From Pimelobacter simplex (GTDB lineage Bacteria; Actinomycetota; Actinomycetes; Propionibacteriales; Nocardioidaceae): DNA of 64,000 bases. Positions 16,645 through 25,271 of the stretch are shown here, in pieces. Location of the stretch: contig NZ_FOUK01000001.1 in assembly GCF_900114845.1 (NCBI RefSeq), positions 1,218,479-1,282,478 on the forward strand, written 5' to 3'. Each line of letters starts with the position of its first letter. Positions within the stretch are counted from its first letter, which is position 1. The translations under genes and the position numbers were made by a program. The notes under the pieces are model-generated. The model saw only the letters and a list, made by a program, of their open reading frames with translations. It had not been told where the DNA came from and ran no database searches.

Positions 16645-18381
16645 GTGACCGACCCCGAGACGCTGTTCGCGCGCCTCGTGGCCGGCCGCCCGGCCCGGAT
16701 CCGCGAGATCGGCGCCGAGCTCGTGCTCGAGGACACCCGGGTCACCGAGGCCGTCGACCAGCTCACGGCCGGGCTCGCCGGGGTGCGGTGGAACGGCGGG
16801 CTCGCCGTCCTCGCCTGCCTGGGCGCGGGACAGCGGGTCTTCGTGGCCAGCTGCCTGACGTCGTGGCGGCTCTACCGGACCGGCCGGGTGCTCGACCGGC
16901 TCGCCGACCAGGTCGACGCCATCGAGGAGTGGGCGCGCACCACCATCGGTGTCTGGCGCCAGCGCGATCCTGCGCTCGACCCCGCGCAGGTCGACAGCCT
17001 GCGCCAGGGCGTGAGCTTCGTGCTCGTGCAGGGGATCCTCGTCTACGGTGCGCTCCTCGGCCAGGCGCGCAGCGACATCACGAGCAGCGACGACGAGCTG
17101 GCCGACTGGCTGAAGGACGGCGCCTCCGACGACTACCGCTGGGCGCTCGCCTACGGCGGCGGCCGGGGTCCCCGGGTCCCCGACGTCGCGGCCAACGGCG
17201 ACGACGGCGGCTGGACGCCGCAGGGCCTCGGCTACGACCCCGCGACCGGGCAGTACGTCACGACGTCCTACCGCACCAACGTCGGCGATCCCGACGACAA
17301 GGGCGACGACTACGACGACAGCCAGCTCACCGTCGTCGACCCGGGCACCGGCGACGTCGTCAACCAGGTGCGCCTGGGCGGCCCCGGCAACGTCAGCCTC
17401 GGGCCCAGCCACGCAGGCGGCGTCGCCGTCAACGGCGACCACGTCTACGTCGTCGGTGGCGGCAAGCTCTACGACTACGACCTCGGCGAGATCCGGTCCG
17501 CGGCGCCCGGCGCGACCGTGCACCCGTCTGCGGTGATCGAGCCGCCCGCGACGTCGTACGTGACGGTGGCAGGGGGCAAGGTCTACCTCGGCAAGTGGGA
17601 CAAGGAGGGCAAGGACGACGAGATCTGGGTCTACGACATCGGCTCCGACGGCCGGCCCGACCTGAGCACGGGCAGCCGGTACGACGCGCCGGCGGGCTCC
17701 AACGGCGTCGCGGTGCTGCCCGGCGACCGGCTGGTGTTCTCGGTCAACCACGGGCGGGGCGAGGCCGGCGAGCTCGAGTCCTACGAGGTGCGCGACGGCG
17801 AGCTGCACGGCACCGGCTCGATCCCGGTCGCGAACCTCCCCGAGGAGCTGATCGTCACCCCCGACGGCCGGTTGGTCGGGATCAACGAGTCCGGCGCCTC
17901 CGACTACGCCCCGTGGGACACCGACGGCCGGGACCGGGACGGCGACCACGGCGGCGAGGACGACGGCATCGGCGACACCGGCGGCTCCGAGGGCACCGAC
18001 CTGGCGGACTTCTGGGCCCGCACCCACCTGTTCGACCTGCCGCTCGGCGCCCTCGACGGCGACGGTTTCCATGTCGAGCCGGTGACCCTGGAGCAGGGCG
18101 CCCTCCAGGCGTACGGCGCCGCCGACGGGCTCGACGGCGTCCGGACCCGGCTCACCGGGCTGCACCTCCCCACGACGCTGCTGGGGGAGGTGGCCGGTGC
18201 CGACGAGCTGAGCACGGCCGTCGACTCGGCGCTCGCCACGGTCCGCTCCGACCTGCGCCACCTCGCACCGGCGGCCGACCGGATGGGCGACGAGCTCAAG
18301 GCGACGTCGTCCGACTACAGCACGACGGACCTCGCCGCCGGCCTGGTGCTCAACCTCCTGCTGACCCGCATCCTCGGCTGA
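16645..18381 (+). CDS. WxG hairpin - beta-propeller - EspC-like protein with YxxxD end, 578 aa
   Basis: Unrecognised as a whole; three parts are visible. Residues ~1-105 are predicted helical with a central W49-N-G51, the arrangement of WXG100 proteins. Residues ~150-420 are beta-rich with repeated blades (HAGGVAVNGDHVYVVGG, GSNGVAVLPGDRLVFS, EELIVTPDGRLVGI), i.e. a propeller. After an Asp/Gly-rich linker, residues ~470-565 resemble EspC/DUF2580 ESX proteins (FHVEP..., then DSALATVRSDL) and close with Y558-S-T-T-D, a YxxxD type VII secretion signal. I prefer the GTG at 16645; an in-frame ATG at 16600 would add 15 residues. No ESX machinery gene is in the window. Confidence 0.7.
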   Translation: MTDPETLFARLVAGRPARIREIGAELVLEDTRVTEAVDQLTAGLAGVRWNGGLAVLACLGAGQRVFVASCLTSWRLYRTGRVLDRLADQVDAIEEWARTTIGVWRQRDPALDPAQVDSLRQGVSFVLVQGILVYGALLGQARSDITSSDDELADWLKDGASDDYRWALAYGGGRGPRVPDVAANGDDGGWTPQGLGYDPATGQYVTTSYRTNVGDPDDKGDDYDDSQLTVVDPGTGDVVNQVRLGGPGNVSLGPSHAGGVAVNGDHVYVVGGGKLYDYDLGEIRSAAPGATVHPSAVIEPPATSYVTVAGGKVYLGKWDKEGKDDEIWVYDIGSDGRPDLSTGSRYDAPAGSNGVAVLPGDRLVFSVNHGRGEAGELESYEVRDGELHGTGSIPVANLPEELIVTPDGRLVGINESGASDYAPWDTDGRDRDGDHGGEDDGIGDTGGSEGTDLADFWARTHLFDLPLGALDGDGFHVEPVTLEQGALQAYGAADGLDGVRTRLTGLHLPTTLLGEVAGADELSTAVDSALATVRSDLRHLAPAADRMGDELKATSSDYSTTDLAAGLVLNLLLTRILG

Positions 18382-18407
18382 GCCGGCCGAGGGGCTCCGT
18401 CACGCCC

Positions 18408-18860
18408 CTAGAGCCCGGTCGAGCGGCAGGCGCGCCCGCGCAGTCGCGTCACGTAGTCGGCCGGCGCGTCGGCGGCCTCGGCGGCCGCCGCGATCACTCC
18501 CAGGTACGACGCCGACGGCAGCCCGCCCTCGTACGCGTCGAGCACGTAGGTCCAGGCCACGATCTCGCCGACCATCGTCGAGACGCGCACCTTGGTGCGG
18601 CGGTAGAGGCCCGAGTCGGCCGACTCCCACTTGTCCAGCTGCGCGCCGTCGAGGGGGCTCATGTCGTAGACGGCGACGAAGACCTGCTCGATGGGGTCCT
18701 GGACGATCGTGGCGAGCGCGCCGTCCCAGCCGTGCTCCTCGCCTCCGAACGTCAGCCGCCACCCGGTCAGCCAGCCGGTCGTCCGCATGGGGGAGTGCGG
18801 GCACCGCTCGCCCATGCGGGCCGGGTCGAGGTTGGTCCCGTAGGCGGCGTACGACGTCAC
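18408..18860 (-). CDS. Gamma-glutamylcyclotransferase-like protein, 150 aa
   Basis: Small protein of the GGCT/AIG2-like fold. It carries the YGTNLDP loop (YGSN type) at residues 7-13 and a glutamate in DKWESADSGLYRR at the place of the catalytic acid. Family members release 5-oxoproline from gamma-glutamyl amino acids, though many bacterial homologues are uncharacterised. GTG at 18860 is preceded by a TAGCCT box at 7 nt. It stands as a single gene upstream of nothing on its strand and convergent to the WxG-propeller gene. Confidence 0.8.
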   Translation of the reverse strand: MTSYAAYGTNLDPARMGERCPHSPMRTTGWLTGWRLTFGGEEHGWDGALATIVQDPIEQVFVAVYDMSPLDGAQLDKWESADSGLYRRTKVRVSTMVGEIVAWTYVLDAYEGGLPSASYLGVIAAAAEAADAPADYVTRLRGRACRSTGL

Positions 18861-18867
18861 GCAGGCC

Positions 18868-18873
18868 AGGCTA
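18868..18873 (-). promoter_or_regulatory. -10 box, leaderless promoter of the GGCT-like gene
   Basis: TAGCCT on the minus strand, 7 nt before the GTG start at 18860. Confidence 0.55.
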
Positions 18874-19326
18874 GTGCGTCGCGCCCGGCGCCGCGGGGAC
18901 GCTCCGGCCGAGGGGCTTGCGGAGGATGATCTCGGTGGCCTCGCCGGGCAGGAGCAAGGCGCCGCTGTCGACGTACCCGAGGCGCCGGTAGAGGTGCTGC
19001 GCCCGCTCGGACGCGAGCGTCGACGTCAGCACCTGGTGGTGGCCGGCCGCCGCCTGGGCCTGCTCCCAGGCGGCGACCAGCGTGGTGCCGACGCCGCGAC
19101 CGCGCTGCTCCGGGGCGACCCAGAGCAGGTTCATGAAGGGGATCTCGTCCCAGAACAGGCCCCACCGCAGGAAACCGGCCGGGCCACCGTCGGTCTCGGC
19201 CACCAGCACGCGCCCGAGGGACACGAGCTCGGCCCGGACCTCCGGCGACACGTGCCGGTCGGCTCCGCCGAGGAAGTCCAGGTCCGCCTCGGTCGCGGTG
19301 CGGGTCGTGACGCTCACGGCGGTCAT
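18871..19326 (-). CDS. GNAT-family N-acetyltransferase, 151 aa
   Basis: Acetyl-CoA-dependent acyltransferase. The CoA-binding pyrophosphate motif is QRGRGVGTTLVAAW, preceded by the beta strand NLLWVAPE, and the C-terminal RLGYVDSGALLL strand is typical. The acceptor is unknown. The start is ambiguous: ATG at 19326 gives 151 aa, while a GTG three codons later at 19317 lies 7 nt after a GAGGAT box and would be leaderless. It precedes the GGCT-like gene by 10 bp on the same strand. Confidence 0.85.
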   Translation of the reverse strand: MTAVSVTTRTATEADLDFLGGADRHVSPEVRAELVSLGRVLVAETDGGPAGFLRWGLFWDEIPFMNLLWVAPEQRGRGVGTTLVAAWEQAQAAAGHHQVLTSTLASERAQHLYRRLGYVDSGALLLPGEATEIILRKPLGRSVPAAPGATH

Positions 19327-19348
19327 CCTCCCACCGGGCGCCCCCTGC

Positions 19349-20527
19349 TCAGGACCCCGTGTAGAGCAGGTGGTTGGCGGGCGTGGCCGGCGAGCAGATG
19401 ATCAGCAGGACGCAGCTGCGGGCGGTCCCGCTGATCTTGTTCTTCGTGGTGCTCGCGAGGATCGCGGAGCTGACCGCGCTCGGCGTCGCCGTCGGGTGGG
19501 CGGAGAGGTAGAGCGCCGCGGCACCGGCGACGTGCGGGCTCGCCATCGAGGTGCCGCTGATGGTGTTGGTGCCACCGTCGAGCCAGTCCGAGGTGATGTC
19601 GACGCCGGGCGCGAACAGGTCGACGCAGGTGCCGCGGTTGGAGAAGCTCGCCCGGGCGTCGTTGCGGTCGCTGGCCGCGACGGTGAGAGCGTCGGGGACC
19701 CGGGCCGGCGAGGAGCCGCAGGCGTCGGCGCCCTCGTTGCCGGCGGCGACGGCCATGGTGACGCCGTCGGCGATGACCCGCTGGACGGCGGCGTCGAGCG
19801 TGCTGGAGGCGCCCCCGCCGAGGCTCATGTTGGCCACCGCGGGCCGCCCGGCCTGGTGGTTCGCGGCGACCCAGTCGAGGCCCGCGATGACGCCGGACGT
19901 CGCTCCGGAGCCCTTGCAGTCGAGCACCCGGACGCCGATCAGCCGGGCCTGCTTGGCCAGTCCGTGCTTCGTCCCGCCGATGGTGCCGGCGACGTGCGTG
20001 CCGTGGCCGTTGCAGTCGCTGGCGTCGGTGTCGCCGTCGACGGTGTCGGTGCCGGAGACCGCGCGCCCGCCGAAGTCCGGGTGGGCGAGCTGGAGGCCGG
20101 TGTCGACGACGTACACGTCGACGCCGGAGCCGGTCGAGGTGTAGCTGTAGCCGTTGTCGAGCGGGAGGTTGCGCTGGTCGACGCGGTCCTGGCCCCAGCT
20201 CGCCGTCGGGCGCTGGGTGTCGGAGGCGCGCACCGTGCGGTCGAGCTCGATCGACTGCACCCGCGCGTCGCCGCGCAGGAGGGTGAGCAGCGCGTCGGTC
20301 AGGGTCGCCGCGAACCCGTTGAGCGCGTGCTCGTAGACGTGGGTGACCGCGCCGCCCTTGCGGGTGACGAGGGAGCTCGCGGTGGCCGCCGCGTCGGCGC
20401 CGGGCTTGAGCGTGACGATGACGTCGAGGACGCCGGCGGGCCGCGCGGTCGCGGCCGGCTGGGGGAGTGCGACGAGGCCGGCGAGGCCGAGCGCGCAGGC
20501 GAGGACGAGTCCGAGGATCCGAGACAT
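19349..20527 (-). CDS. Secreted subtilisin-like serine protease (S8), 392 aa
   Basis: Extracellular protease. A signal peptide (residues ~1-28) is followed by an I9-type propeptide (~33-100) and an S8 catalytic domain with Asp142 in VVDTGL, His175 in NGHGTHVAG and Ser327 in [11 protein letters not shown]. It resembles proteinase K/aqualysin-type subtilases. Several cysteines (C172, C204, C270, C301 and two near the C-terminus) suggest disulfides. The C-terminus stops just after the catalytic domain, without the P/pre-peptidase domain often present. The ATG at 20527 has AAGGAG upstream. It diverges from lpd with a ~115-bp promoter region. Confidence 0.92.
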   Translation of the reverse strand: MSRILGLVLACALGLAGLVALPQPAATARPAGVLDVIVTLKPGADAAATASSLVTRKGGAVTHVYEHALNGFAATLTDALLTLLRGDARVQSIELDRTVRASDTQRPTASWGQDRVDQRNLPLDNGYSYTSTGSGVDVYVVDTGLQLAHPDFGGRAVSGTDTVDGDTDASDCNGHGTHVAGTIGGTKHGLAKQARLIGVRVLDCKGSGATSGVIAGLDWVAANHQAGRPAVANMSLGGGASSTLDAAVQRVIADGVTMAVAAGNEGADACGSSPARVPDALTVAASDRNDARASFSNRGTCVDLFAPGVDITSDWLDGGTNTISGTSMASPHVAGAAALYLSAHPTATPSAVSSAILASTTKNKISGTARSCVLLIICSPATPANHLLYTGS

Positions 20528-20628
20528 GGAGCTGCTCCTTGATCGTGGCCGGTGGCCCCATGCCGCCGTACCGGGGAGTAGGAAGCACCCTCTCCTGAAC
20601 GTGATGCAGGACACAAGAGGGGGCGCAC

Positions 20629-20634
20629 TACGCT
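20629..20634 (+). promoter_or_regulatory. -10 box, leaderless promoter of lpd
   Basis: TACGCT, 7 nt before the GTG at 20642; no Shine-Dalgarno sequence precedes that start. Confidence 0.6.
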
Positions 20635-20641
20635 GGCACCC

Positions 20642-22042
20642 GTGACCCACTTCGATGTCCTCGTCCTCGGTGCCGGCCCCGGTGGGTACGTCGCCGCGAT
20701 CCGCGCCGCCCAGCTCGGCAAGTCCGTTGCCGTGATCGAGAAGAAGTACTGGGGCGGCGTCTGCCTCAACGTCGGCTGCATCCCCTCCAAGGCGCTGCTC
20801 AAGAACGCCGAGCTCGCGCACACGCTGACCCACGAGAAGGCCAAGTTCGGCATCGAGGGCGACGCCACGATGTCCTACGGCCCGACGCACCAGCGCTCGC
20901 GCCAGGTCTCCGCGGGCATCGTCAAGGGCGTCCACTTCCTGATGAAGAAGAACAAGATCACCGAGATCGACGGGTGGGGCACGCTGACCGGCCCCAAGTC
21001 GGTCTCCGTCGCGCTCAACGACGGCTCCACCGCCGACTACACGTGCGACAGCCTGATCCTGGCCGGCGGCGCCACCGTCCGCACCGTGCCGGGCGTCGAG
21101 GTCAACGGCAAGAACATCGTGTCGTACGAGGAGCAGATCCTCGACGAGAACGTCCCGTCGTCGATGATCATCGGCGGCTCGGGCGCGATCGGCGTCGAGT
21201 TCGCCTACGTCATGAAGAACTTCGGCGTCGACGTCACCATCGTCGAGTTCCTCGACCGGATGGTCCCGACCGAGGACGCCGACGTGTCCAAGGAGCTGGC
21301 CAAGCACTACAAGAAGCTCGGCGTGAAGGTGCTCACCTCCACCGCGGTCAAGGGCGTCGAGGACACCGGCTCGGGCGTCAAGGTCCGGATCGCGCCCGCC
21401 GCCGGCGGTGACGAGCAGGTGCTCGAGGCCGACAAGTTCCTCGCCGCCTTCGGCTTCGCCCCCCGCGTCGAGGGCTACGGCCTCGAGGCCGCCGGCGTCG
21501 CCCTCACCGACCGCGGCGCCATCGCGATCGACGAGTACTGCCGCACCAACGTCGAGGGCGTCTACGCCATCGGCGACGTCACCGGCAAGATGATGCTCGC
21601 CCACGTCGCCGAGGCCATGGGCATCGTCGCGGCCGAGACCATCGCCGGTGCCGAGACGATGCCGGTCGAGTACGACTTCGTCCCGCGCGCGACCTACTGC
21701 CAGCCCCAGATCGGCTCCTTCGGCTACACCGAGCAGCAGGCCAAGGACAAGGGCTACGACGTCAAGACGGCGTCCTTCCCCTTCACCGCCAACGGCAAGG
21801 CGATGGGCCTGGGCGAGGCCGTGGGCTTCGTCAAGATCGTCGCCGACGCGGAGTACAACGAGATCCTCGGCGCCCACATGATCGGCCCCGACGTGACCGA
21901 GCTGCTCCCCGCGCTGACCCTCGCGCAGAAGTGGGACCTCACCGCCGACGAGGTCGGGCGCAACGTCTTCGCGCACCCCACCCTGTCCGAGGCGGTCAAG
22001 GAGGCGATCCACGGGATCGCCGGGCACATGATCAACCTCTGA
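20642..22042 (+). CDS. lpd: Dihydrolipoyl dehydrogenase (E3), 466 aa
   Basis: FAD-dependent disulfide oxidoreductase that reoxidises lipoamide in pyruvate and 2-oxoglutarate dehydrogenase complexes, reducing NAD+. The FAD motif is GAGPGGY, the redox disulfide is C41-LNVG-C46, the NAD motif [11 protein letters not shown], the second FAD site YAIGDVTG, and the active-site His/Glu lies in [13 protein letters not shown] at the C-terminus. It starts with GTG and is predicted leaderless. No E1 or E2 gene is adjacent, as is usual for actinobacterial lpd. Confidence 0.95.
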   Translation: MTHFDVLVLGAGPGGYVAAIRAAQLGKSVAVIEKKYWGGVCLNVGCIPSKALLKNAELAHTLTHEKAKFGIEGDATMSYGPTHQRSRQVSAGIVKGVHFLMKKNKITEIDGWGTLTGPKSVSVALNDGSTADYTCDSLILAGGATVRTVPGVEVNGKNIVSYEEQILDENVPSSMIIGGSGAIGVEFAYVMKNFGVDVTIVEFLDRMVPTEDADVSKELAKHYKKLGVKVLTSTAVKGVEDTGSGVKVRIAPAAGGDEQVLEADKFLAAFGFAPRVEGYGLEAAGVALTDRGAIAIDEYCRTNVEGVYAIGDVTGKMMLAHVAEAMGIVAAETIAGAETMPVEYDFVPRATYCQPQIGSFGYTEQQAKDKGYDVKTASFPFTANGKAMGLGEAVGFVKIVADAEYNEILGAHMIGPDVTELLPALTLAQKWDLTADEVGRNVFAHPTLSEAVKEAIHGIAGHMINL

Positions 22043-22057
22043 GCGCACCCGCTCGGC

Positions 22058-22102
22058 GACGACCGACCGGCCGGCCCCCTCGGGGCCGGCCGGTCGGTCG
22101 TC
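22058..22102. terminator. Bidirectional terminator hairpin, 21-bp perfect stem
   Basis: A 21-bp GC-rich perfect stem (22058-22078 with 22082-22102) and a 3-nt loop fill the gap between the convergent lpd and tspO genes. There is no T run, as is common for high-GC hosts. The stem ends one base before the tspO stop codon. Confidence 0.85.
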
Positions 22103-22588
22103 TCAGTTGAGGACGACGATCGCCGCGTTGAGCGCGGTCGCGAAGCCCACCCACAGCAGGTACGGCGCCAGCAGCCACGCCGCCGCCCGCGACACCCGCG
22201 CGAACAGCACGACCGTCGCGACGATCGCGGCCAGCAGCGCCACGATGTCCACGAGCGCCCACCCGTAGCGGTCCGCCGCGAAGAACAGCGGCGTCCAGGC
22301 CAGGTTGAGCGCCAGCTGCACGACCCACGCCCCGACCCCGACCGGCCCTGTGCCGGCCCGCCACGCGAGCCAGCCGGCGACGGCGATCATCACGTAGAGC
22401 ACCGTCCACACCGGCCCGAACACCCACGACGGTGGCGCGAACGGCGGCAGGTCGAGCGCCCGGTAGGTCGCCGACGACGACCCGGCCGCCAGCCCGCCCA
22501 CCACGGCGACCACCGCCACGGCTGCCAGGAACGGCAGGAGCGCGAGCCAGGGGCGGGCGGGGTGCGGAGCCGCTGCGGACGTCGTCAT
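22103..22588 (-). CDS. tspO: TspO/MBR family membrane protein, 161 aa
   Basis: Five-helix membrane protein related to the mitochondrial translocator/benzodiazepine receptor, which binds porphyrins and related tetrapyrroles. Five hydrophobic segments are visible, with the family signature PPSWVFGPVWTVLYVMI and ALNLAWTPLFF. Length is normal. ATG at 22588 is chosen because it gives a short cytoplasmic N-terminus; a CAGACT box lies 6 nt upstream. It diverges from a DksA-like gene. Confidence 0.92.
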   Translation of the reverse strand: MTTSAAAPHPARPWLALLPFLAAVAVVAVVGGLAAGSSSATYRALDLPPFAPPSWVFGPVWTVLYVMIAVAGWLAWRAGTGPVGVGAWVVQLALNLAWTPLFFAADRYGWALVDIVALLAAIVATVVLFARVSRAAAWLLAPYLLWVGFATALNAAIVVLN

Positions 22589-22648
22589 GGTCCCAGTCTG
22601 CGTGGCCGGCGGGCACCGGCTGTCGGTGCAGCCTGCGAGCATCGACGG

Positions 22649-23017
22649 ATGGCCGAGCCCCCCGACGCACGCGACCGCCTCGTCGCCGAGCGCGACGAGG
22701 CGCTGCGGCGCCTGGCCGGCCTGACCGGTGATTTCGACGAGGTCGTCGCCGCCTCCCGGGACACCAACGCCGACGACGAGCACGATCCCGAGGGCGCGAC
22801 GATCGCGTTCGAGCGCTCGCAGCTCGCCGCACTGGTCCGGCAGGTCCGGGCGCACCTGGCCGACGTCGAGGCGGCGCTGGGACGACTCGATGCCGGCACC
22901 TACGGCCTGTGCGAGGTGTGCGGGCGGGCGATCGCGGGGGAGCGGCTGGAGGTACGGCCCGCGGCGCGGACGTGCGTGGTGTGCGCCGCGGCCGGCGGGG
23001 TAGGCAAGGCCCCATGA
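22649..23017 (+). CDS. TraR/DksA-type zinc-finger protein, 122 aa
   Basis: Helical N-terminal part (about residues 8-85) and a C4 zinc finger near the end with CEVCGRAIAGERLEVRP and a CVVC pair. DksA/TraR proteins bind the RNA polymerase secondary channel; actinobacterial members of this size are mostly uncharacterised and lack the full coiled-coil tip. The start lies 60 bp from the divergent tspO start. The stop overlaps the next gene by ATGA. Confidence 0.85.
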   Translation: MAEPPDARDRLVAERDEALRRLAGLTGDFDEVVAASRDTNADDEHDPEGATIAFERSQLAALVRQVRAHLADVEAALGRLDAGTYGLCEVCGRAIAGERLEVRPAARTCVVCAAAGGVGKAP

Positions 23018-23532
23018 CCTCCCGCCTCGAGGACGCCGTGCGCCGGTCGAGCGCGGGCACGCCCTACACCGTCGTCCCGACCGACGACGGCTTCGACCTC
23101 CGGCTCGACCTCGCCGACGCGCAGTGGTGGGGCGCCTTCAACCGGGCGGGGCTGCGCACGTCGTTCACCCACGAGGTGCGCGTGCACGGCGACCGCTTCG
23201 TCATCACCGACGTCGCCCGGACGGTCGAGTGGGTCGCCGGGAGCCCGCGGATCGCCGCGTCGGCCGCCGTCGAGCGCGGCCGGATCAAGCGCGTGGGGTT
23301 CCAGAGGACCTACGCCCTCGGCGACGACCTGCGCCCGCAGAAGGTCGTCGACCACAGCTTCAGCTCCGAGACCGGCCGGCGTCTCATCGAGGACGCCGCC
23401 GCCGAGCTCGGCCTGCGCCAGGCGATGCCGCTGGAGCAGAGGATCGCCCTGGCGATGGCGGGTCTCGCCGTCGGCGGCCTGGTGATCGGCGGCCTCGTGG
23501 TGCTGGTCCTGTGGCTAGCCGGCGTCCTGTGA
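23014..23532 (+). CDS. Hypothetical protein with C-terminal membrane anchor, 172 aa
   Basis: Not recognised. The soluble part (residues ~1-140) is mixed alpha/beta, with the strands SFTHEVRVHGDRFVITDVARTVEW and RIKRVGFQRTYALGD. The last ~30 residues (ALAMAGLAVGGLVIGGLVVLVLWLAGVL) form one transmembrane helix, giving a tail-anchored topology with the bulk in the cytoplasm. It overlaps the DksA-like gene by ATGA and is probably translated with it. Its end overlaps the convergent transporter gene by 18 bp. Confidence 0.7.
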   Translation: MTSRLEDAVRRSSAGTPYTVVPTDDGFDLRLDLADAQWWGAFNRAGLRTSFTHEVRVHGDRFVITDVARTVEWVAGSPRIAASAAVERGRIKRVGFQRTYALGDDLRPQKVVDHSFSSETGRRLIEDAAAELGLRQAMPLEQRIALAMAGLAVGGLVIGGLVVLVLWLAGVL

Positions 23533-24510
23533 GGCGTGGCTCGACTGCCACAGCGCCACCAGGACGCCGACCACGGTCAGCCCGCCCGCCGCGACGCCCA
23601 CCGGCCCGACGTGGGGGTCGTCGCTGATCACCAGCTCGATGACGAGGGCACCGAGCACCTGGCCGGCGATCACGCACAGCCCGAGAACGAGGACGCCGTG
23701 CACCCGCACGAGCGCCGCGGAGAGCCAGATGAAGCCGAGGCCGAGGACGCCGCCGAGGTAGAGGTACCACTGGTGCGGCAGCGGGTCGAGGTCGTGGTCG
23801 ATCACGAAGGCGACGGCCCAGACGGCGACCAGGCCGATGAACCCGACGACGAAGTTGTTGAGGCTCGACACCCAGGGCCCGGCGACCGCGGAGACGCGAC
23901 CGTTGAAGGCGGCCTGGACGGCCATCCCGGCGCCGGCGATCAGGGGCAGCAGGGCGAGCCCGGCGGTGGTGAGCGAGAAGGACTCGACGAGCCGCTCGCC
24001 CGCGGTCAGCCCGACCGCGGCGACGGCGCAGGCGGCGGCGAGGGCGCGCGGCGGGCTCCAGGGCACCCGGCCGCCGGGACCGAGCCCCGCGTGGTCGACG
24101 GCGAGGCTGCTCGACGACTGGCCCGCGGTGACGGCGACGCTGAAGAGGGCGACGCCGATCGTCGCGACGGTCAGGCCCTGGGCGGCGACGAGGGAGGCGC
24201 CGGCGAGACCGCCGAGGAGGGCGACCTTCGGCACCGTGCCGGCGCGCACGGCGGTGCGGAGCCCGGCGATCCCGGCGCGCCGCGCCCGCGTCGAGAGGGT
24301 GATGACGGCGACGAGCAGGAGTCCGCTGCCGAACGCGAGGACGGCGGCGGTGAGCCCTGCGGACGCCGTACCGCCGAGGTCGGTCGCGAGCCGGCCGTTG
24401 ATCTGCGCCTGGACGGCGATCATGGCGCCCGCGCCGAGCATCGCCGGGATGGCGGCGAGCCGGACGAACCGGCTCGGGGGCGCGGCTGCGGCAGTGGCGG
24501 CGGCGCTCAC
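23515..24510 (-). CDS. DMT-superfamily (DUF606/YdcZ-like) transporter, 331 aa
   Basis: Membrane protein with about ten helices in two homologous halves (first half from AAIPAMLGAGAMIAVQAQINGRL, second half from LIAGAGMAVQAAFNGRV). This internal repeat with the xQAxxNGR motif is diagnostic of DUF606 two-domain DMT proteins. The substrate is unknown. The GTG at 24510 overlaps the stop of the amino acid ABC ATPase (GTGA), so it is the fourth gene of that operon and may serve a related uptake or efflux need. Confidence 0.82.
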   Translation of the reverse strand: MSAAATAAAAPPSRFVRLAAIPAMLGAGAMIAVQAQINGRLATDLGGTASAGLTAAVLAFGSGLLLVAVITLSTRARRAGIAGLRTAVRAGTVPKVALLGGLAGASLVAAQGLTVATIGVALFSVAVTAGQSSSSLAVDHAGLGPGGRVPWSPPRALAAACAVAAVGLTAGERLVESFSLTTAGLALLPLIAGAGMAVQAAFNGRVSAVAGPWVSSLNNFVVGFIGLVAVWAVAFVIDHDLDPLPHQWYLYLGGVLGLGFIWLSAALVRVHGVLVLGLCVIAGQVLGALVIELVISDDPHVGPVGVAAGGLTVVGVLVALWQSSHASQDAG

Positions 24511-25271
24511 TGGGGGAGCACCCGGCGCAGGAACTCCCGGGTCCGGGCCTGGGTCGGTGCGCCGAGCACCTGGGCGGGTGGGCCCTCCTCGGCGATCCGG
24601 CCGGCGTCGAGGAAGCAGACGTGCGAGGCGACCTCGCGCGCGAAGCTCATCTCGTGGGTGGCCAGCACCATCGTCGTCCCGGCCTCCGCGAGGCTGCGCA
24701 CGATGTCGAGCACCTCGCCGACGAGCTCCGGGTCGAGCGCCGCGGTGATCTCGTCGAGCAGGAGCAGCGCGGGGTCGGTGCACAGCGCGCGGACGAGAGC
24801 GACCCGCTGCTGCTGGCCGCCGGAGAGCTGGTCGGGGTGCTTGGCGACGTGCTCGCCGAGCCCGAACCGGTCGAGCAGCTCGTGCGCGCGCTCCTTGGCC
24901 GCCGCGGCCGGCACGCCGTGCACCTTGCGCGGGGCGAGCGTGCAGTTGTCGAGGACGCTCAGGTGGGGGAACAGGTTGTAGGCCTGGAACACCATCCCGA
25001 TGTCGCGGCGCACCTCCTGCGGACGCACGAGCGGGTCGGAGATCTCGCGCCCCTGGAACTCGATCACGCCGTCGTCGATCGGCTCGAGCAGGTCGAGGCA
25101 GCGCAGCAGCGTCGACTTCCCCGAGCCCGACGACCCGATCAGGCACACGACGTCACCGGGCGAGATCGTCAGCGACACGTCGTCCAGGACGACGCGCCGG
25201 CCGGCCTCGCCGTGCCGGGCGTAGGTCTTGCGGAGGTTGCGCACCTCCAGCAGGGGAGTGCCGGCAGCCAT
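24507..25271 (-). CDS. Polar amino acid ABC transporter ATP-binding protein, 254 aa
   Basis: GlnQ-type ATPase. Walker A is GSSGSGKS, the Q-loop region MVFQAYNLFPH, the signature LSGGQQQR, Walker B LLLLDEI and the H-switch ATHEMSFAREV. The sequence is typical of importers of glutamine, glutamate or other polar amino acids. The Walker B tail reads DEITAALDP rather than the usual DEPTSALDP. It is translated after the permease with a 1-nt TGATG overlap. Confidence 0.92.
   Translation of the reverse strand: MAAGTPLLEVRNLRKTYARHGEAGRRVVLDDVSLTISPGDVVCLIGSSGSGKSTLLRCLDLLEPIDDGVIEFQGREISDPLVRPQEVRRDIGMVFQAYNLFPHLSVLDNCTLAPRKVHGVPAAAAKERAHELLDRFGLGEHVAKHPDQLSGGQQQRVALVRALCTDPALLLLDEITAALDPELVGEVLDIVRSLAEAGTTMVLATHEMSFAREVASHVCFLDAGRIAEEGPPAQVLGAPTQARTREFLRRVLPQ

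Noticed and set aside
20528..22048. Long 5' extension of the subtilase frame across lpd
   Set aside because: The extension is antisense to lpd; the subtilase signal peptide and a good ribosome site place the start at 20527.
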